From Kaistella flava (ex Peng et al. 2021) (GTDB lineage Bacteria > Bacteroidota > Bacteroidia > Flavobacteriales > Weeksellaceae), in NCBI RefSeq assembly GCF_015191005.1, contig NZ_CP040442.1, forward strand, positions 1,922,001-1,986,000: a stretch of DNA of 64,000 nt, in the 5' to 3' direction. Below are positions 44,247 through 53,452 of this stretch, in pieces. The notes beneath the pieces were generated by a model, which saw only the letters and a list, made by a program, of their open reading frames with translations, did not search any database and was not told the DNA's origin. Positions within the stretch are counted from its first letter, which is position 1, and every line of letters begins with the position of its first letter. The position numbers were made by a program, and so were the translations under genes.

Positions 44247-44885
44247 ATGGATTTACAATACATCGTTCGCGAACCCGAGCACATTACCTCAAAAACACCT
44301 TTACTTATCTTATTACACGGTTTTGGCAGCAATGAACAGGACTTATTCAGTTTTGCTCCTACACTACCATCGGATTGGTTAATTGTAAGTTTCAGAGCAC
44401 CTTTTGACACCACTTACGAAGGTTATTCTTGGTATGACATTGATTTAATGGATGAAGAAAACCGAATTGATGTTGCGCAAGCGAAAGAATCACAAGAGGC
44501 GATTTTGGAAAATATATTGAAAATTTCGAATCAATATGGTTTAACAGAAAATCAAACCCATTTATGCGGATTTTCCCAAGGTGGAATTTTAAGTTATTCC
44601 TTGGCTTTGAACAATCCAGATTTATTTACAAAGGTTGCCTGCATGAGTTGTTATGCCGAAGAAAAATTGTTAACGCATATGGTGAAAGACAAAAAGAAAA
44701 TCGAAAAATTGCGATTCTTTATTTCTCATGGAACTGATGATGCGATCATTCCTTTAGATTGGGGACGTAAAGCGGCGGATATGTTATATGAAATGGGCGC
44801 TTTCTTCTCTTTCCGCGAGTATATGAGCGGACATGGTGTAAATCAGAAAAATTATATGGATTTGATGGATTTCTTTGGAAAATAA
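44247..44885 (+). CDS. Alpha/beta hydrolase, phospholipase/carboxylesterase family
   Basis: A 212-residue cytoplasmic serine esterase. Motifs: LLHGFGSNEQDLF (~25-37) with the oxyanion hole, nucleophile GFSQGG (~110-115), aspartate in HGTDDAIIPLDWG (~155-167), and the catalytic histidine in MSGHGVNQ (~193-200). It lacks a signal peptide. Substrate unknown. The next gene, also an esterase, begins ten bases after its stop, so they are probably co-transcribed. Confidence 0.88.
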   Translation: MDLQYIVREPEHITSKTPLLILLHGFGSNEQDLFSFAPTLPSDWLIVSFRAPFDTTYEGYSWYDIDLMDEENRIDVAQAKESQEAILENILKISNQYGLTENQTHLCGFSQGGILSYSLALNNPDLFTKVACMSCYAEEKLLTHMVKDKKKIEKLRFFISHGTDDAIIPLDWGRKAADMLYEMGAFFSFREYMSGHGVNQKNYMDLMDFFGK

Positions 44886-44894
44886 TTTTTGAAT

Positions 44895-46043
44895 ATGAGT
44901 TTCTTCAAACAAATCAAATTCTACTTTGTAATACTTGCGATGATGAGTACGAATTTTCGAAGTCAAGTTCTCATAAAAATAACTTCTATCCCAAAAGGAA
45001 CGCCTGAAAACGCCAAAATCTTCATGGCAAATTCCAGCAATAATTGGAATCCGAACGATCCTAAATTTGAATTAAAAAAAGACAGTTCCAGAAATTACAC
45101 CTTACAAATTACTGAAAATAAAGGAACTTTAGAATATAAATTCACGCAGGGAAACTGGGAAATCGCAGAAGGTGATGAAAACGGAAATAAGTTAGAAAAT
45201 AGAAAACTTTTCTTCAGTACTAATCCACAAACGATTGAAAATCAAATTGTGTCTTGGGAAAAATCCGCTATTAACAAAAATACAGCTTCCGAAAATGTAA
45301 AAGTTTTAAGTGAAAATTTTTATATTCCGCAACTAAAGACCAGCCGTAGAATTTGGATCTATTTACCACCAGATTATTCCACTTCCAACAAAAAATATCC
45401 TGTTATTTATATGCAGGATGCTCAGAATTTATTTAATGATGCCACATCTTTTTCTGGCGAATGGAAGGTTGATGAAACATTGAATCAATTATTTGCAGAA
45501 GGAAATCGTGATGCGATTGTTGTTGGAATTGAAAACGGCGGTGCTGAAAGATTAAATGAATATTCACCGTGGAAAAACGAAAAATATGGTGGCGGAAAAG
45601 GCGATGCTTATACCGAATTTCTGGCGAAAACTTTGAAATCTTATATCGATAAAAACTACCGGACTTTGCCACAAGCGAAAAACACAGCTCTCATTGGAAG
45701 TTCGATGGGCGGCTTAATTTCTTTTTATGCAGGTTTGAAATATCCTGAAAAATTTGGGAAACTGGGAGTTTTCAGTCCAAGCTTTTGGTATGATTTTAAA
45801 GATTTAAATTTATTTGTCAGCGAAAACTCTAAAAATCTAACACCTACCAAATTCTATTTTCTCAGCGGAACCAAAGAATCGGAAAATATGGTTTCGGATA
45901 TTCAAAAGATAATACCAATTTTAATTAAAAAAGGAGTTCCAGAATCAAATATTAAAACCAAATTTGATGAAGATGGAACACATTCTGAATCATATTGGTC
46001 GAGGGAATTTGGAGCGGCTTATTTGTGGTTGTTTAAAAAATAG
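44895..46043 (+). CDS. Exported esterase (Esterase D/Fes type) with N-terminal beta module
   Basis: A 382-residue secreted esterase. A signal peptide (~1-24, MSTNFRSQ) precedes a CBM20/E-set-like module (~25-120, with NSSNNWNPNDPKFELKKD and YKFTQGNWE) and an esterase D domain of the Fes/IroE/acetyl xylan type (~135-380), with nucleophile GSSMGG and a histidine in DGTHSESYW. The start is ATG 44895; a TTG two codons earlier is less likely. Possible substrates are carbohydrate esters or siderophores; nothing nearby decides. Confidence 0.85.
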   Translation: MSFFKQIKFYFVILAMMSTNFRSQVLIKITSIPKGTPENAKIFMANSSNNWNPNDPKFELKKDSSRNYTLQITENKGTLEYKFTQGNWEIAEGDENGNKLENRKLFFSTNPQTIENQIVSWEKSAINKNTASENVKVLSENFYIPQLKTSRRIWIYLPPDYSTSNKKYPVIYMQDAQNLFNDATSFSGEWKVDETLNQLFAEGNRDAIVVGIENGGAERLNEYSPWKNEKYGGGKGDAYTEFLAKTLKSYIDKNYRTLPQAKNTALIGSSMGGLISFYAGLKYPEKFGKLGVFSPSFWYDFKDLNLFVSENSKNLTPTKFYFLSGTKESENMVSDIQKIIPILIKKGVPESNIKTKFDEDGTHSESYWSREFGAAYLWLFKK

Positions 46044-46044
46044 C

Positions 46045-46205
46045 TTAAAACCACAAAAGCCACAAAAGTATTTTTCCTAAAAAGTTTAAGACAAAGATTT
46101 ATTCTAAATAAGCGCACAAAAGTTTTAAAAATATTTAGATTTTCACCTTGATAGACTTTTTGTTTTATTTCTTTTAAAGTATTCTTTTGTGACTTTGTGG
46201 TTTAA
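46045..46205. repeat. Long imperfect palindrome between convergent genes
   Basis: Left arm 46045-46070 (starting TTAAAACCACAAAAGCCAC) pairs with right arm 46180-46205 (ending TGTGACTTTGTGGTTTAA) with a few mismatches and gaps. Each arm repeats the word CCACAAAAG. It fills the space between the esterase and the lrp-type gene and may end both transcripts. Confidence 0.6.
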
Positions 46206-46222
46206 AAATATAACATCACACT

Positions 46223-46678
46223 TTAAGGTTCAATAACCGTAGAATTCTTCACTTCTTTAATCATAAAAGAACTTTGCGTACTGGCGATATGTTGTAGGTT
46301 AGTCAATTTACTTACCATGAATTCACGGTATTCCTGAATGTCGCGAATACAGATTTTCAAGATATAATCGTAATCTCCGGAAACATGAAAACATTCTAAC
46401 ACTTCAGGAAACTGAGTGATTTCTTTTTCAAACTGAGAAATATATTCCTTCTTATGTTGCACCAATTTCACATGACATAAAACGATAAAGTTTTTTTTAA
46501 TTTTTTCATGGTTCAGTAAAGCCACATATTTCTTGATAATCTGCTGCTTTTCTAATTTTTTAATGCGTTCAAAAACTGCCGTTACTGATAAATCCAATTC
46601 ATTGGCCAATTGTTTGGTGGTTTTTTTGGCGTCATTCTGCAGTAAAATCAATAGTTTTTTATCTTTTGCGTCTAACAT
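46223..46678 (-). CDS. Lrp/AsnC family transcriptional regulator
   Basis: A 151-residue regulator: N-terminal winged helix-turn-helix (DAKDKKLLILLQNDAKKTTK, then LDLSVTAVFERIKKLE, ~1-45) and a C-terminal RAM ligand-binding domain with CFHVSGDYDYILKI (~95-108). Such proteins respond to amino acids. It is divergent from the Cys/Met PLP enzyme gene across 156 bases, which makes that gene its likely target and a sulfur amino acid its likely effector; this is inference. Confidence 0.9.
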   Translation of the reverse strand: MLDAKDKKLLILLQNDAKKTTKQLANELDLSVTAVFERIKKLEKQQIIKKYVALLNHEKIKKNFIVLCHVKLVQHKKEYISQFEKEITQFPEVLECFHVSGDYDYILKICIRDIQEYREFMVSKLTNLQHIASTQSSFMIKEVKNSTVIEP

Positions 46679-46834
46679 AAAATGAAATATTTTCGGTTAT
46701 TACTTTTATTATTCATCAAATATAAAATTTAAATCTAATAATCATTAATTCAATAGATTCATTTTCTAAATTTATTTAAAATAATTGTTTTTGATTTTGA
46801 AAACGCTGACTTTTATCAAAACAAAAATACTATT

Positions 46835-48040
46835 ATGGAAAACTTTGATGCAGCAAACAACATTCAGGACTTACAATATTTTGGAGAATTCGGAGGCGTA
46901 AACCCTTCAATATCTGACAGTTCGACTTATACTTTTCTTTCTGCAAAAACCATGTTCGATACGTTCGAAGGAAACACAGAAGGTTGTTATTTATACTCTC
47001 GTCATTCCACTCCAAGCAATCTTTATTTAAGCGAAGCTTTGGCCCAAATGGAAGGAACAGAAAGTGCAAATGTAACCGCTTCGGGAATGGGTGCAATCAC
47101 TTCTACCCTGCTTCAACTCTGCAAAGGTGGCGATCATATTATTTCGAGCCGCACGATTTATGGAGGAACGTATGCGTTCATGAAAAACTTTCTGCCTGGA
47201 TATAATATTAAAACTTCATTTGTTGACATCACCGATTTATCAGCAGTTGAAAATGCAATTACTGAAGATACAAAAGTTCTATTTTGTGAAACCGTGAGTA
47301 ATCCACTTTTAGAAATTGCTGATCTACGTGAATTGGCGAAAATTGCAAAAAAACATAATTTGAAATTGATTGTTGACAATACTTTTTCTCCACTTTCGAT
47401 TTCGCCACAAATGCTCGGAACTGATATTACGATTCACAGTTTAACCAAATTCATCAACGGAAGTAGTGATGCAGTTGCCGGAGTTGTGTGTGCTTCTACT
47501 CAATTTATTAATGATTTGAAAGATGTGAATTCTGGCGCTTGTATGTTGCTTGGACCGACTTTAGACAGTTTCCGTGCGGCGAGTATTCTTAAAAATTTAC
47601 GAACGCTTCATATAAGAATTAAAAAACACAGTGAAAATGCTCAATATTTAGCAGAGCAATTTGAAAAAGATGGATTGACTGTAAAATATCCAGGATTGAA
47701 AAGTCACAAACAACACGACCTTTTCAAAAGCATGATGAATCCAGAATATGGTTTCGGAGGCTTGCTAACTCTGGACGTTCAAACCATGGAAAAAGCCAAT
47801 GAATTAATGGAATTGATGCAAAAAGAAAACTTAGGTTATCTAGCGGTAAGTCTTGGTTTCTACAAAACATTATTCTCATGTTCAGGAAGTTCGACCTCAT
47901 CTGAAATCCCGGAAGCTGAACAAAAAGAAATGGGCCTTTCTCAAGGATTAATCCGTATGTCAATTGGTTTAGACCACGATATCAAAAGAACTTATGACAA
48001 GATGAAATGGTGCATGCAGCAAGTTGGTGTCATCAAATAA
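46835..48040 (+). CDS. Cys/Met metabolism PLP-dependent enzyme (methionine gamma-lyase-like)
   Basis: A 401-residue fold type I PLP enzyme. The cofactor lysine is Lys205 in HSLTKFINGSSDAVAG and the PLP-ring aspartate Asp181 in VDNTFSPLS; the RHSTPSNLYLSEALAQMEG segment (~56-74) fits the cystathionine/methionine lyase family. It could be a methionine gamma-lyase or an O-acyl-homoserine sulfhydrylase-like enzyme; the sequence alone does not settle this. The divergent Lrp-type regulator supports a catabolic role under amino acid control. Confidence 0.87.
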   Translation: MENFDAANNIQDLQYFGEFGGVNPSISDSSTYTFLSAKTMFDTFEGNTEGCYLYSRHSTPSNLYLSEALAQMEGTESANVTASGMGAITSTLLQLCKGGDHIISSRTIYGGTYAFMKNFLPGYNIKTSFVDITDLSAVENAITEDTKVLFCETVSNPLLEIADLRELAKIAKKHNLKLIVDNTFSPLSISPQMLGTDITIHSLTKFINGSSDAVAGVVCASTQFINDLKDVNSGACMLLGPTLDSFRAASILKNLRTLHIRIKKHSENAQYLAEQFEKDGLTVKYPGLKSHKQHDLFKSMMNPEYGFGGLLTLDVQTMEKANELMELMQKENLGYLAVSLGFYKTLFSCSGSSTSSEIPEAEQKEMGLSQGLIRMSIGLDHDIKRTYDKMKWCMQQVGVIK

Positions 48041-48082
48041 AATTTTATAATGATGAAATTATAAATGTCCTTTTTTTTAATG

Positions 48083-48210
48083 AAAAGAAGCCGTCTCATA
48101 ACTATATAAAACGGCTTCTTTTATGTTTTTCTCACGGACTCCTGTCAGAGCATGGGTGTCAAATATTAGAATCTCAGAAGGTGAGTTGGAGTATTGAGAC
48201 ACTTTCTTTT
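48083..48210. repeat. 128-bp dispersed repeat, copy 2
   Basis: Matches 11092-11219 with two substitutions, same orientation. It lies between the convergent PLP-enzyme and purE genes. Here the first hairpin is perfect: AAGAAGCCGT (48086-48095) with ACGGCTTCTT, followed by TT, so the element supplies a terminator. Confidence 0.8.
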
Positions 48211-48267
48211 TTATGTAAATTATTGAATGATTTATAAAATCATAACAATTATTTTAAGTCGTTCAGA

Positions 48268-48771
48268 TTATGAATCAAAGTGATTCGGATGAAATTTACT
48301 GATTTCTTTGACCGTTCCAAAAACTTTATCTTTCAATGAAGTTTGGTACATATCTAATTTTTGTGAAACTTCATCATTAGCAGAACCAAGAATTTTAGCC
48401 GCTAAAATCCCCGCATTAGTCGCGCCATTTAAAGCAACCGTCGCTACAGGAATTCCGGAAGGCATTTGTAAAATCGATAACACCGAATCCCAACCATCAA
48501 TTGAATTAGAAGATAAAATCGGAACACCAATTACTGGCAAAGTGGTACAACTTGCGACCATTCCGGGAAGATGTGCTGCGCCGCCCGCGCCGGCAATAAT
48601 CACTTTTAGACCACGAGATTTTGCGGTTTTTGCGTATTCAAACATTCTTTCCGGGGTGCGGTGTGCAGAAACCACCGTCAATTCGTAAGCAATTCCCATT
48701 GAATTTAAAAACTCTGCTGCCTGTTCCATTATCGCCAAATCGCTTTGGCTTCCCATAATTATTCCAACCAT
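48268..48771 (-). CDS. purE: N5-carboxyaminoimidazole ribonucleotide mutase PurE
   Basis: A 167-residue class I PurE, moving the carboxyl group from N5-CAIR to CAIR in purine synthesis. Conserved motifs: GSQSDLAIM (7-15), SAHRTPERM with the catalytic histidine (~40-48), and [13 protein letters not shown] (~61-73). Length is usual (~165). purK is not adjacent in this window. Confidence 0.95.
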   Translation of the reverse strand: MVGIIMGSQSDLAIMEQAAEFLNSMGIAYELTVVSAHRTPERMFEYAKTAKSRGLKVIIAGAGGAAHLPGMVASCTTLPVIGVPILSSNSIDGWDSVLSILQMPSGIPVATVALNGATNAGILAAKILGSANDEVSQKLDMYQTSLKDKVFGTVKEISKFHPNHFDS

Positions 48772-48870
48772 TTTTAATATAAATTTTAAGGCTTAAAGTT
48801 AAGGAATTTTAAGTGCTTTAAAAATTGCTTATTAAAAATAGATTTTATCTAATCAATCTTGGATTTAAAA

Positions 48871-48942
48871 AATCTGCGTAATCTGTAAAATCAATGGGAG
48901 TTTTAGAATTTGCTCTCGCAGATTTTGCAGATCGAGCAGATT
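48871..48942. repeat. Intergenic palindrome built from AATCTGC words
   Basis: Arms 48871-48892 (AATCTGCGTAATCTG...) and 48921-48942 (...GCAGATCGAGCAGATT) pair at 18 of 22 positions around a 28-base loop. It lies between purE and the end of the FAD-dependent oxidoreductase gene. Confidence 0.6.
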
Positions 48943-48982
48943 AATATTGCTAGAAATAACTCTAAAATTTGAAAGGTTTATT

Positions 48983-50149
48983 TTAAGAATTCGCAATGGT
49001 ATTTGCAACCCAAAAACCTGTACTGAAACAAGCTTGTAAAAGATATCCGCCCGTTGGCGCTTCCCAATCGATCATTTCTCCGGCGCAATAAACATTGGGG
49101 AAGTTTTTCAATTGTAGATTGGGATTTAAGGCAGAAAAAGCAACGCCACCCGAAGTAGAAATCACTTCATCAATGGGTCTGAAACTTAAAACCTCTATTG
49201 GAAATTTTTTAATGGTTTTTGCCAGATTTTTGATATCCAGATAACTTTCCTTATCCAGCGTTTTTAGAAGATTAATGGCGGTTGTTGACAATTTTAAATT
49301 CCTTTTTAAAACCGAACTTATTTTTGCAGTGCCTTTTAATTGTTCTAAAATTTCAGATTCTCTTAAATTGGGTTTTAAATCGATATTGATGGTTACAGGA
49401 AAATCATGTTTTCTGGTAAAACGGTTTAGATAATAAATCGGACTTCCTTCGATGCCGTATTTCGTAAAAACGACTTCGCCAATTTTATGTTGGTCTTCAA
49501 AAGAAACTTTAATATTTTTCAAATACTGTCCTTGCAATTGGTGAAACTTAATATTGGTATTATAACCAGAATTAGCAGATTCTAAAGGCGTTATTTCAAT
49601 GTTTTTCTGAGATAAAGTTTCTACCCATTTCGCATCAGAACCGGTTTTTTTCCAGGAACCGCCGCCCATTGCCAGAATTAATTCTGAATATTTAATAGAG
49701 ATATCCTGATCATTACTTTTTAAATAAACTGAAGAATCATCAAAATCCATAAAAGTATGATCGTAATGAATGGTAACTCCAAGTTTTTCCAATTCATCCA
49801 ACCAAGCTTTTAAAACCTGAATCGGTTTGAAGTTTTTGGTGGGAAAAATCTTTCCTGAACTTCCGACATACGTAGTTACTCCTAAATCTGAAAGCCATTG
49901 AATTACTTTTTGATTATCAAAATTCTTTACGATTTCCTGGATTTCTTTGGCTTCATATTTTTTCACAAAAGATTCTAATTCTTCACTATGAGTCAAATTA
50001 AATCCCCCGTTTCCAGCTACCAAAAATTTTCGGGCTGCAGCTTTATTTTGTTCATACACCTGAACTTTGAAACCTTTCAAAGCTAACTGTTGAGCCGCCA
50101 TTAATCCTGCAGGACCTGCGCCGATAATGATAATTTGATTTCCGTTCAT
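48983..50149 (-). CDS. FAD-dependent oxidoreductase (HI0933-like/TIGR03862 type)
   Basis: A 388-residue flavoprotein: FAD dinucleotide-binding GAGPAGLMAA near the start, GNGGFNLTHSE (~47-57), AMGGGSWKKTGSD (~162-174), and the C-terminal FAD-contacting segment YCAGEMIDWEAPTGGYLLQAC (only in outline here: CAGEMIDW, then GGYLLQ). Family function is not established. The start is ATG 50149; an upstream TTG lies within the -7 box TATTTTTG (50163-50156), which ends six bases before the ATG, so the message is nearly leaderless. Confidence 0.88.
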   Translation of the reverse strand: MNGNQIIIIGAGPAGLMAAQQLALKGFKVQVYEQNKAAARKFLVAGNGGFNLTHSEELESFVKKYEAKEIQEIVKNFDNQKVIQWLSDLGVTTYVGSSGKIFPTKNFKPIQVLKAWLDELEKLGVTIHYDHTFMDFDDSSVYLKSNDQDISIKYSELILAMGGGSWKKTGSDAKWVETLSQKNIEITPLESANSGYNTNIKFHQLQGQYLKNIKVSFEDQHKIGEVVFTKYGIEGSPIYYLNRFTRKHDFPVTINIDLKPNLRESEILEQLKGTAKISSVLKRNLKLSTTAINLLKTLDKESYLDIKNLAKTIKKFPIEVLSFRPIDEVISTSGGVAFSALNPNLQLKNFPNVYCAGEMIDWEAPTGGYLLQACFSTGFWVANTIANS

Positions 50150-50228
50150 GGTTTGCAAAAATACGCTTTTCGTTTTCTACTAAAATGGAAGTTTAGAAAG
50201 TAGATACCTGATTCTTAAAATTTTATTT

Positions 50229-50345
50229 GCCACGAATGCACGAATATTTTTAAGTAAATCATTTGCTGATTTAAAGAGTCTGATTATTTGCATAAGTTTA
50301 GAACTCTAACTAAATTTCCAAAAAGCTTATTCGTGCATTCGTGGC
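50229..50345. repeat. Intergenic palindrome built from CACGAAT words
   Basis: Perfect 18-base arms GCCACGAATGCACGAATA (50229-50246) and its complement (50328-50345) flank 81 bases. Each arm repeats CACGAAT twice. It starts 79 bases upstream of the oxidoreductase start and ends four bases before the stop of the CYTH gene. Confidence 0.75.
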
Positions 50346-50349
50346 TTTA

Positions 50350-50820
50350 CTATTTCCAATTAGAAAAAGGCTCACTCACCAAGTTCGAATTGTAATATTT
50401 TTCTTCTCCCGTTACTTCTCTGTCAATCCAGCCTGGAATTTCAAAGGTTTCATCTTCACTTTTCAATTCGATTTCTGCCACAATTAATCCTTCATTCTTT
50501 CCTGAAAACACATCAACTTCCCAGATATGATTGTCGATAGAAATCTTATATCTGATCTTTGAAAGTTCAGCAACTGAAAATTGATCCAACAATTCTTTGG
50601 CTTCCTCGAACGGAATTTCATATTCATATTCTGCTCTTGTTGCGCCAACAGAAATTCCTTTAATCGTTAAAAACCCTTTATCTGAAGTCTGTCGCACCCG
50701 AATTGTTTTCTTCGGATCGGTTAATAAATAACCTTGACGGTAAAATTCGCCCGAAGGTTTTTCTACTTGTTCCCATTTGTCGTGATTGACCAAAAATTTT
50801 CTTTCTATTTCTACTCCCAT
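50350..50820 (-). CDS. CYTH domain protein
   Basis: A 156-residue single-domain protein with the CYTH signature EIERKFLV (4-11) and alternating acidic/basic strands (RVRQTSDKGFLTIKG, EYEYEIPFEEAKELL, VDVFSGKNEGLIVAEIEL) that form a triphosphate tunnel. Members include tripolyphosphatase, thiamine triphosphatase and class IV adenylate cyclase; bacterial singletons most often hydrolyse tripolyphosphate. The exact reaction is not decided by the sequence. Confidence 0.88.
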   Translation of the reverse strand: MGVEIERKFLVNHDKWEQVEKPSGEFYRQGYLLTDPKKTIRVRQTSDKGFLTIKGISVGATRAEYEYEIPFEEAKELLDQFSVAELSKIRYKISIDNHIWEVDVFSGKNEGLIVAEIELKSEDETFEIPGWIDREVTGEEKYYNSNLVSEPFSNWK

Positions 50821-50880
50821 TAATCTAAATTTAAAATTATTAAGCTTAACACAAATTACAAAAAAAATGAGTTAAAAAAG

Positions 50881-51435
50881 TTAGATAGTAAAGAATCTCT
50901 CGCTATTTAACATCTCCTTTATCTTTTCAGCAACCTTTGATTTTACCACATAAGTTTTGCAAAATTTATTATTTAACTGCATATTAAAATTCACGCCTGT
51001 TAACCAAACACCAGAAGATTTGGATTGAAAGTCATAAAAGCTGGGAAATAAATTTATTAAACACAAAAGATTTCTTTTTAAAGATTTAGAAAAATTAGGA
51101 AAACGGCCAAAATCATCAATAACTTTTAAATCAAATATTTTCTTCCCAAGAGTACTTCCGAAAATTGTTTCCAAAATAGTTCCACTAATAATAACTGCTG
51201 GTATAGCATAAAGAAAACTGTGTAACAGTTCAAAATGAAAAAACACATGTAAGATCAAGAAAAGAGGCAATATATCAATGATTTTTGAAAATAATCTTTC
51301 ACTCCCGAATAGATTTTGTATTTCCCTAAACGGAAAATCATATTGCAATTCCTCATAAATTCTATTTCCCGATTTATCGAAAGCTTTAGTTGGCCTACGA
51401 ATAGTTTTACTTTCTTTTAATTCAGATATTTTCAA
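50881..51435 (-). CDS. RDD family membrane protein
   Basis: A 184-residue protein with an RDD-like core: two or three hydrophobic segments (SKIIDILPLFLILHVFFHF ~50-68; AIPAVIISGTILETIFGSTL ~77-96) followed by GKKIFDLKVID (~97-107), the usual RDD ending where the second segment meets a conserved lysine/aspartate. The first arginine-aspartate positions are less clear. Function of RDD proteins is mostly unknown. Confidence 0.75.
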   Translation of the reverse strand: MKISELKESKTIRRPTKAFDKSGNRIYEELQYDFPFREIQNLFGSERLFSKIIDILPLFLILHVFFHFELLHSFLYAIPAVIISGTILETIFGSTLGKKIFDLKVIDDFGRFPNFSKSLKRNLLCLINLFPSFYDFQSKSSGVWLTGVNFNMQLNNKFCKTYVVKSKVAEKIKEMLNSERFFTI

Positions 51436-51692
51436 TTCAATACAATTTTTGTGATAATCCTTCAGAGATGGCGTCTGTGAAAAAACCTTGGTTCGATTCT
51501 ACCAAATATAACAAAAATAATGTCTACCATTTAAGACGAAAACTCTATTTTTAACTTACTATGATAAATATTTCTAATCAAAATAACTCAAAAGTAGTAT
51601 TGGCTATTGCATCCATAAAATCTACCTTTATGCCATCCTAAAAATCAATTAATTTTACCTGATTTTTTCATCAAAAACTACGTCAACGTTCT

Positions 51693-52592
51693 ATGTTCAA
51701 AGATCCCAAATTAGTTTTCGCCATCATCACCGTAGCTTTAGTTTGGGGCACGACTTTCCTAGGAATTAGAGTTGCGGTAGAAACAATTCCACCTTGGTTT
51801 GTAGCTGGAATTCGTCAGTTTTTAGCCGGAATTATTTTGTTGATTATTCTTCTCTTTTCCAAAAAACTAAAATGGATTGGCTGGAAAAATTTTCGGAATC
51901 AAATCATCCTCGCTTCTTTAATGTTGGTCGTTGCGAACGGAATGACAACGGTTGCAGAAAAAAGTTTAACAAGCAGCTTAGCCTCTCTAATCAGTTCAAC
52001 TTCTCCGCTTCTCGTTTTTATATTGAGTATCATATTCAGCATGCAAAAATTCAGCATTCGCGGTTTAATAGGAGTTTTGATTGGTTTTTCGGGGATTTTA
52101 TTAATTTTCAAAGATGGTTTAGAAGATCTCCTCAATTTGGAATACCGACTGGGAATCATTTTCATGTTCATCGCGATTTTCGGTTGGGCTTTCGGTACCG
52201 TCTTTAGTAAAAAAATGAATCATCAACCTCAAAACATTTCCTTAAATCTCTTTTACCAATTCAGTTTTGCCGGAATTGTTCAGATTATTTTCGGATTTCT
52301 ATTTTCGGACCAAATTAACTTTGGGATGTGGAGTTACAAAAGCATTTTCGCAACCGTTTACTTGGCCATCTTCGGGTCTGTTATAGCGTTTTTCGCGTTT
52401 CATTTCGCACTGAAAAAAATTACTCCGACCCAGATTTCTATCCTTTCTTACGTGAATACCATTATTGCGATTTTCCTGGGTTGGCTTATTCTCAGTGAAC
52501 CTATTTCACTCACTTTTATCATGGCGACCGTTTTAATTATCTGCGGTGTTTTCATCACGAATTACAAACCAGGAATGTTTAAAAAAGCTTAA
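51693..52592 (+). CDS. EamA/DMT family transporter
   Basis: A 299-residue inner-membrane protein with ten hydrophobic segments in two EamA repeats: the first opens with ALVWGTTFLGIRVAVETIPP (~16-35), the second with IFGWAFGTVFSKKM (~161-174). Drug/metabolite transporters of this type export amino acids or metabolites. No substrate can be assigned; the gene stands alone. Confidence 0.9.
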   Translation: MFKDPKLVFAIITVALVWGTTFLGIRVAVETIPPWFVAGIRQFLAGIILLIILLFSKKLKWIGWKNFRNQIILASLMLVVANGMTTVAEKSLTSSLASLISSTSPLLVFILSIIFSMQKFSIRGLIGVLIGFSGILLIFKDGLEDLLNLEYRLGIIFMFIAIFGWAFGTVFSKKMNHQPQNISLNLFYQFSFAGIVQIIFGFLFSDQINFGMWSYKSIFATVYLAIFGSVIAFFAFHFALKKITPTQISILSYVNTIIAIFLGWLILSEPISLTFIMATVLIICGVFITNYKPGMFKKA

Positions 52593-52724
52593 TTGAATTT
52601 TTAGAAAATCTTGTTGCTCCTTATTAAGGATCTAATGATTTGATTTCTTCCAAATTATCGTATTATTTTTTTTCCAAGATTTGAAACTATTCTATGAAAT
52701 CCAAATCCTAGAATTACTAAAACT

Positions 52725-53447
52725 TTAATATTGTAAAGACAAGTATTTCAGATAATTACCAACTTTCATTAAGTGCGTACCAAACCAAGAAAAAGCTTCG
52801 CCATCAACTAGGATGATCTCTTTATTCGGAAGTTCTCTTTGAAGTTCGTCAATATGTTTTTGTTGAAAAGGAAAAGGTTCTGAGGAGAGAAAAATCAAAT
52901 CAGCCTCTTTCAATTCTTCTACTGAAACTTCGGGATATCTTGTTCTATTCTTGAATAAATTTTCAAAGTCCAGTTTCCCTAAAATTTTATTGATAAAAGT
53001 ATCAGACCCAACCGTCATATAAGGATTTTTCCAAATTAAATAGGCCACTTTCTTTGGTTCAGAAACTTTAACATCATTAAAAACAGAAGTAATTTTCTGA
53101 TTAAAATCTAATGCTAAATCTTCTTTATTTAAAAGGTTTCCAAGCTCAGAAATGAAATCTTGATTATCTTCTAAAGTTTCGATAACGGTGACCCAAACTT
53201 TAAAATCTTTCATTAATTCTTCAACCTGAATTTTTTCGTTTTCTTCTTTATTGGCGATGATTAAATCAGGATTCAATAATTTGATTTTATCAATATTCAA
53301 ATTTTTAGTTCCACCAATAACTTCAACGCTTTTCACTAAATCTGATGGATGAATACAAAATTTGGTTCTGCCAATAACTTCATCAGCAGTTAAGCCAAAA
53401 TCAAAAAGCGTTTCGGTAATGCTGGGAACCAGCGAAATGATTTTCAT
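52725..53447 (-). CDS. BtuF-like helical-backbone metal-receptor protein without signal peptide
   Basis: A 240-residue protein matching the cobalamin/heme-type periplasmic binding proteins (SLVPSITETLFDFGL at the start, VIGGTKNLNIDKIKLLNPDLIIANKEEN ~43-70 in outline, LIFLSSEPFPF ~180). The protein begins directly with the binding fold (MKIISLVPSITE), so no export signal is visible; it may act in the cytoplasm or lack a normal transport role. It starts six bases after mgtE, so the pair may be co-transcribed. Confidence 0.8.
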   Translation of the reverse strand: MKIISLVPSITETLFDFGLTADEVIGRTKFCIHPSDLVKSVEVIGGTKNLNIDKIKLLNPDLIIANKEENEKIQVEELMKDFKVWVTVIETLEDNQDFISELGNLLNKEDLALDFNQKITSVFNDVKVSEPKKVAYLIWKNPYMTVGSDTFINKILGKLDFENLFKNRTRYPEVSVEELKEADLIFLSSEPFPFQQKHIDELQRELPNKEIILVDGEAFSWFGTHLMKVGNYLKYLSLQY

Positions 53448-53452
53448 AAAAA

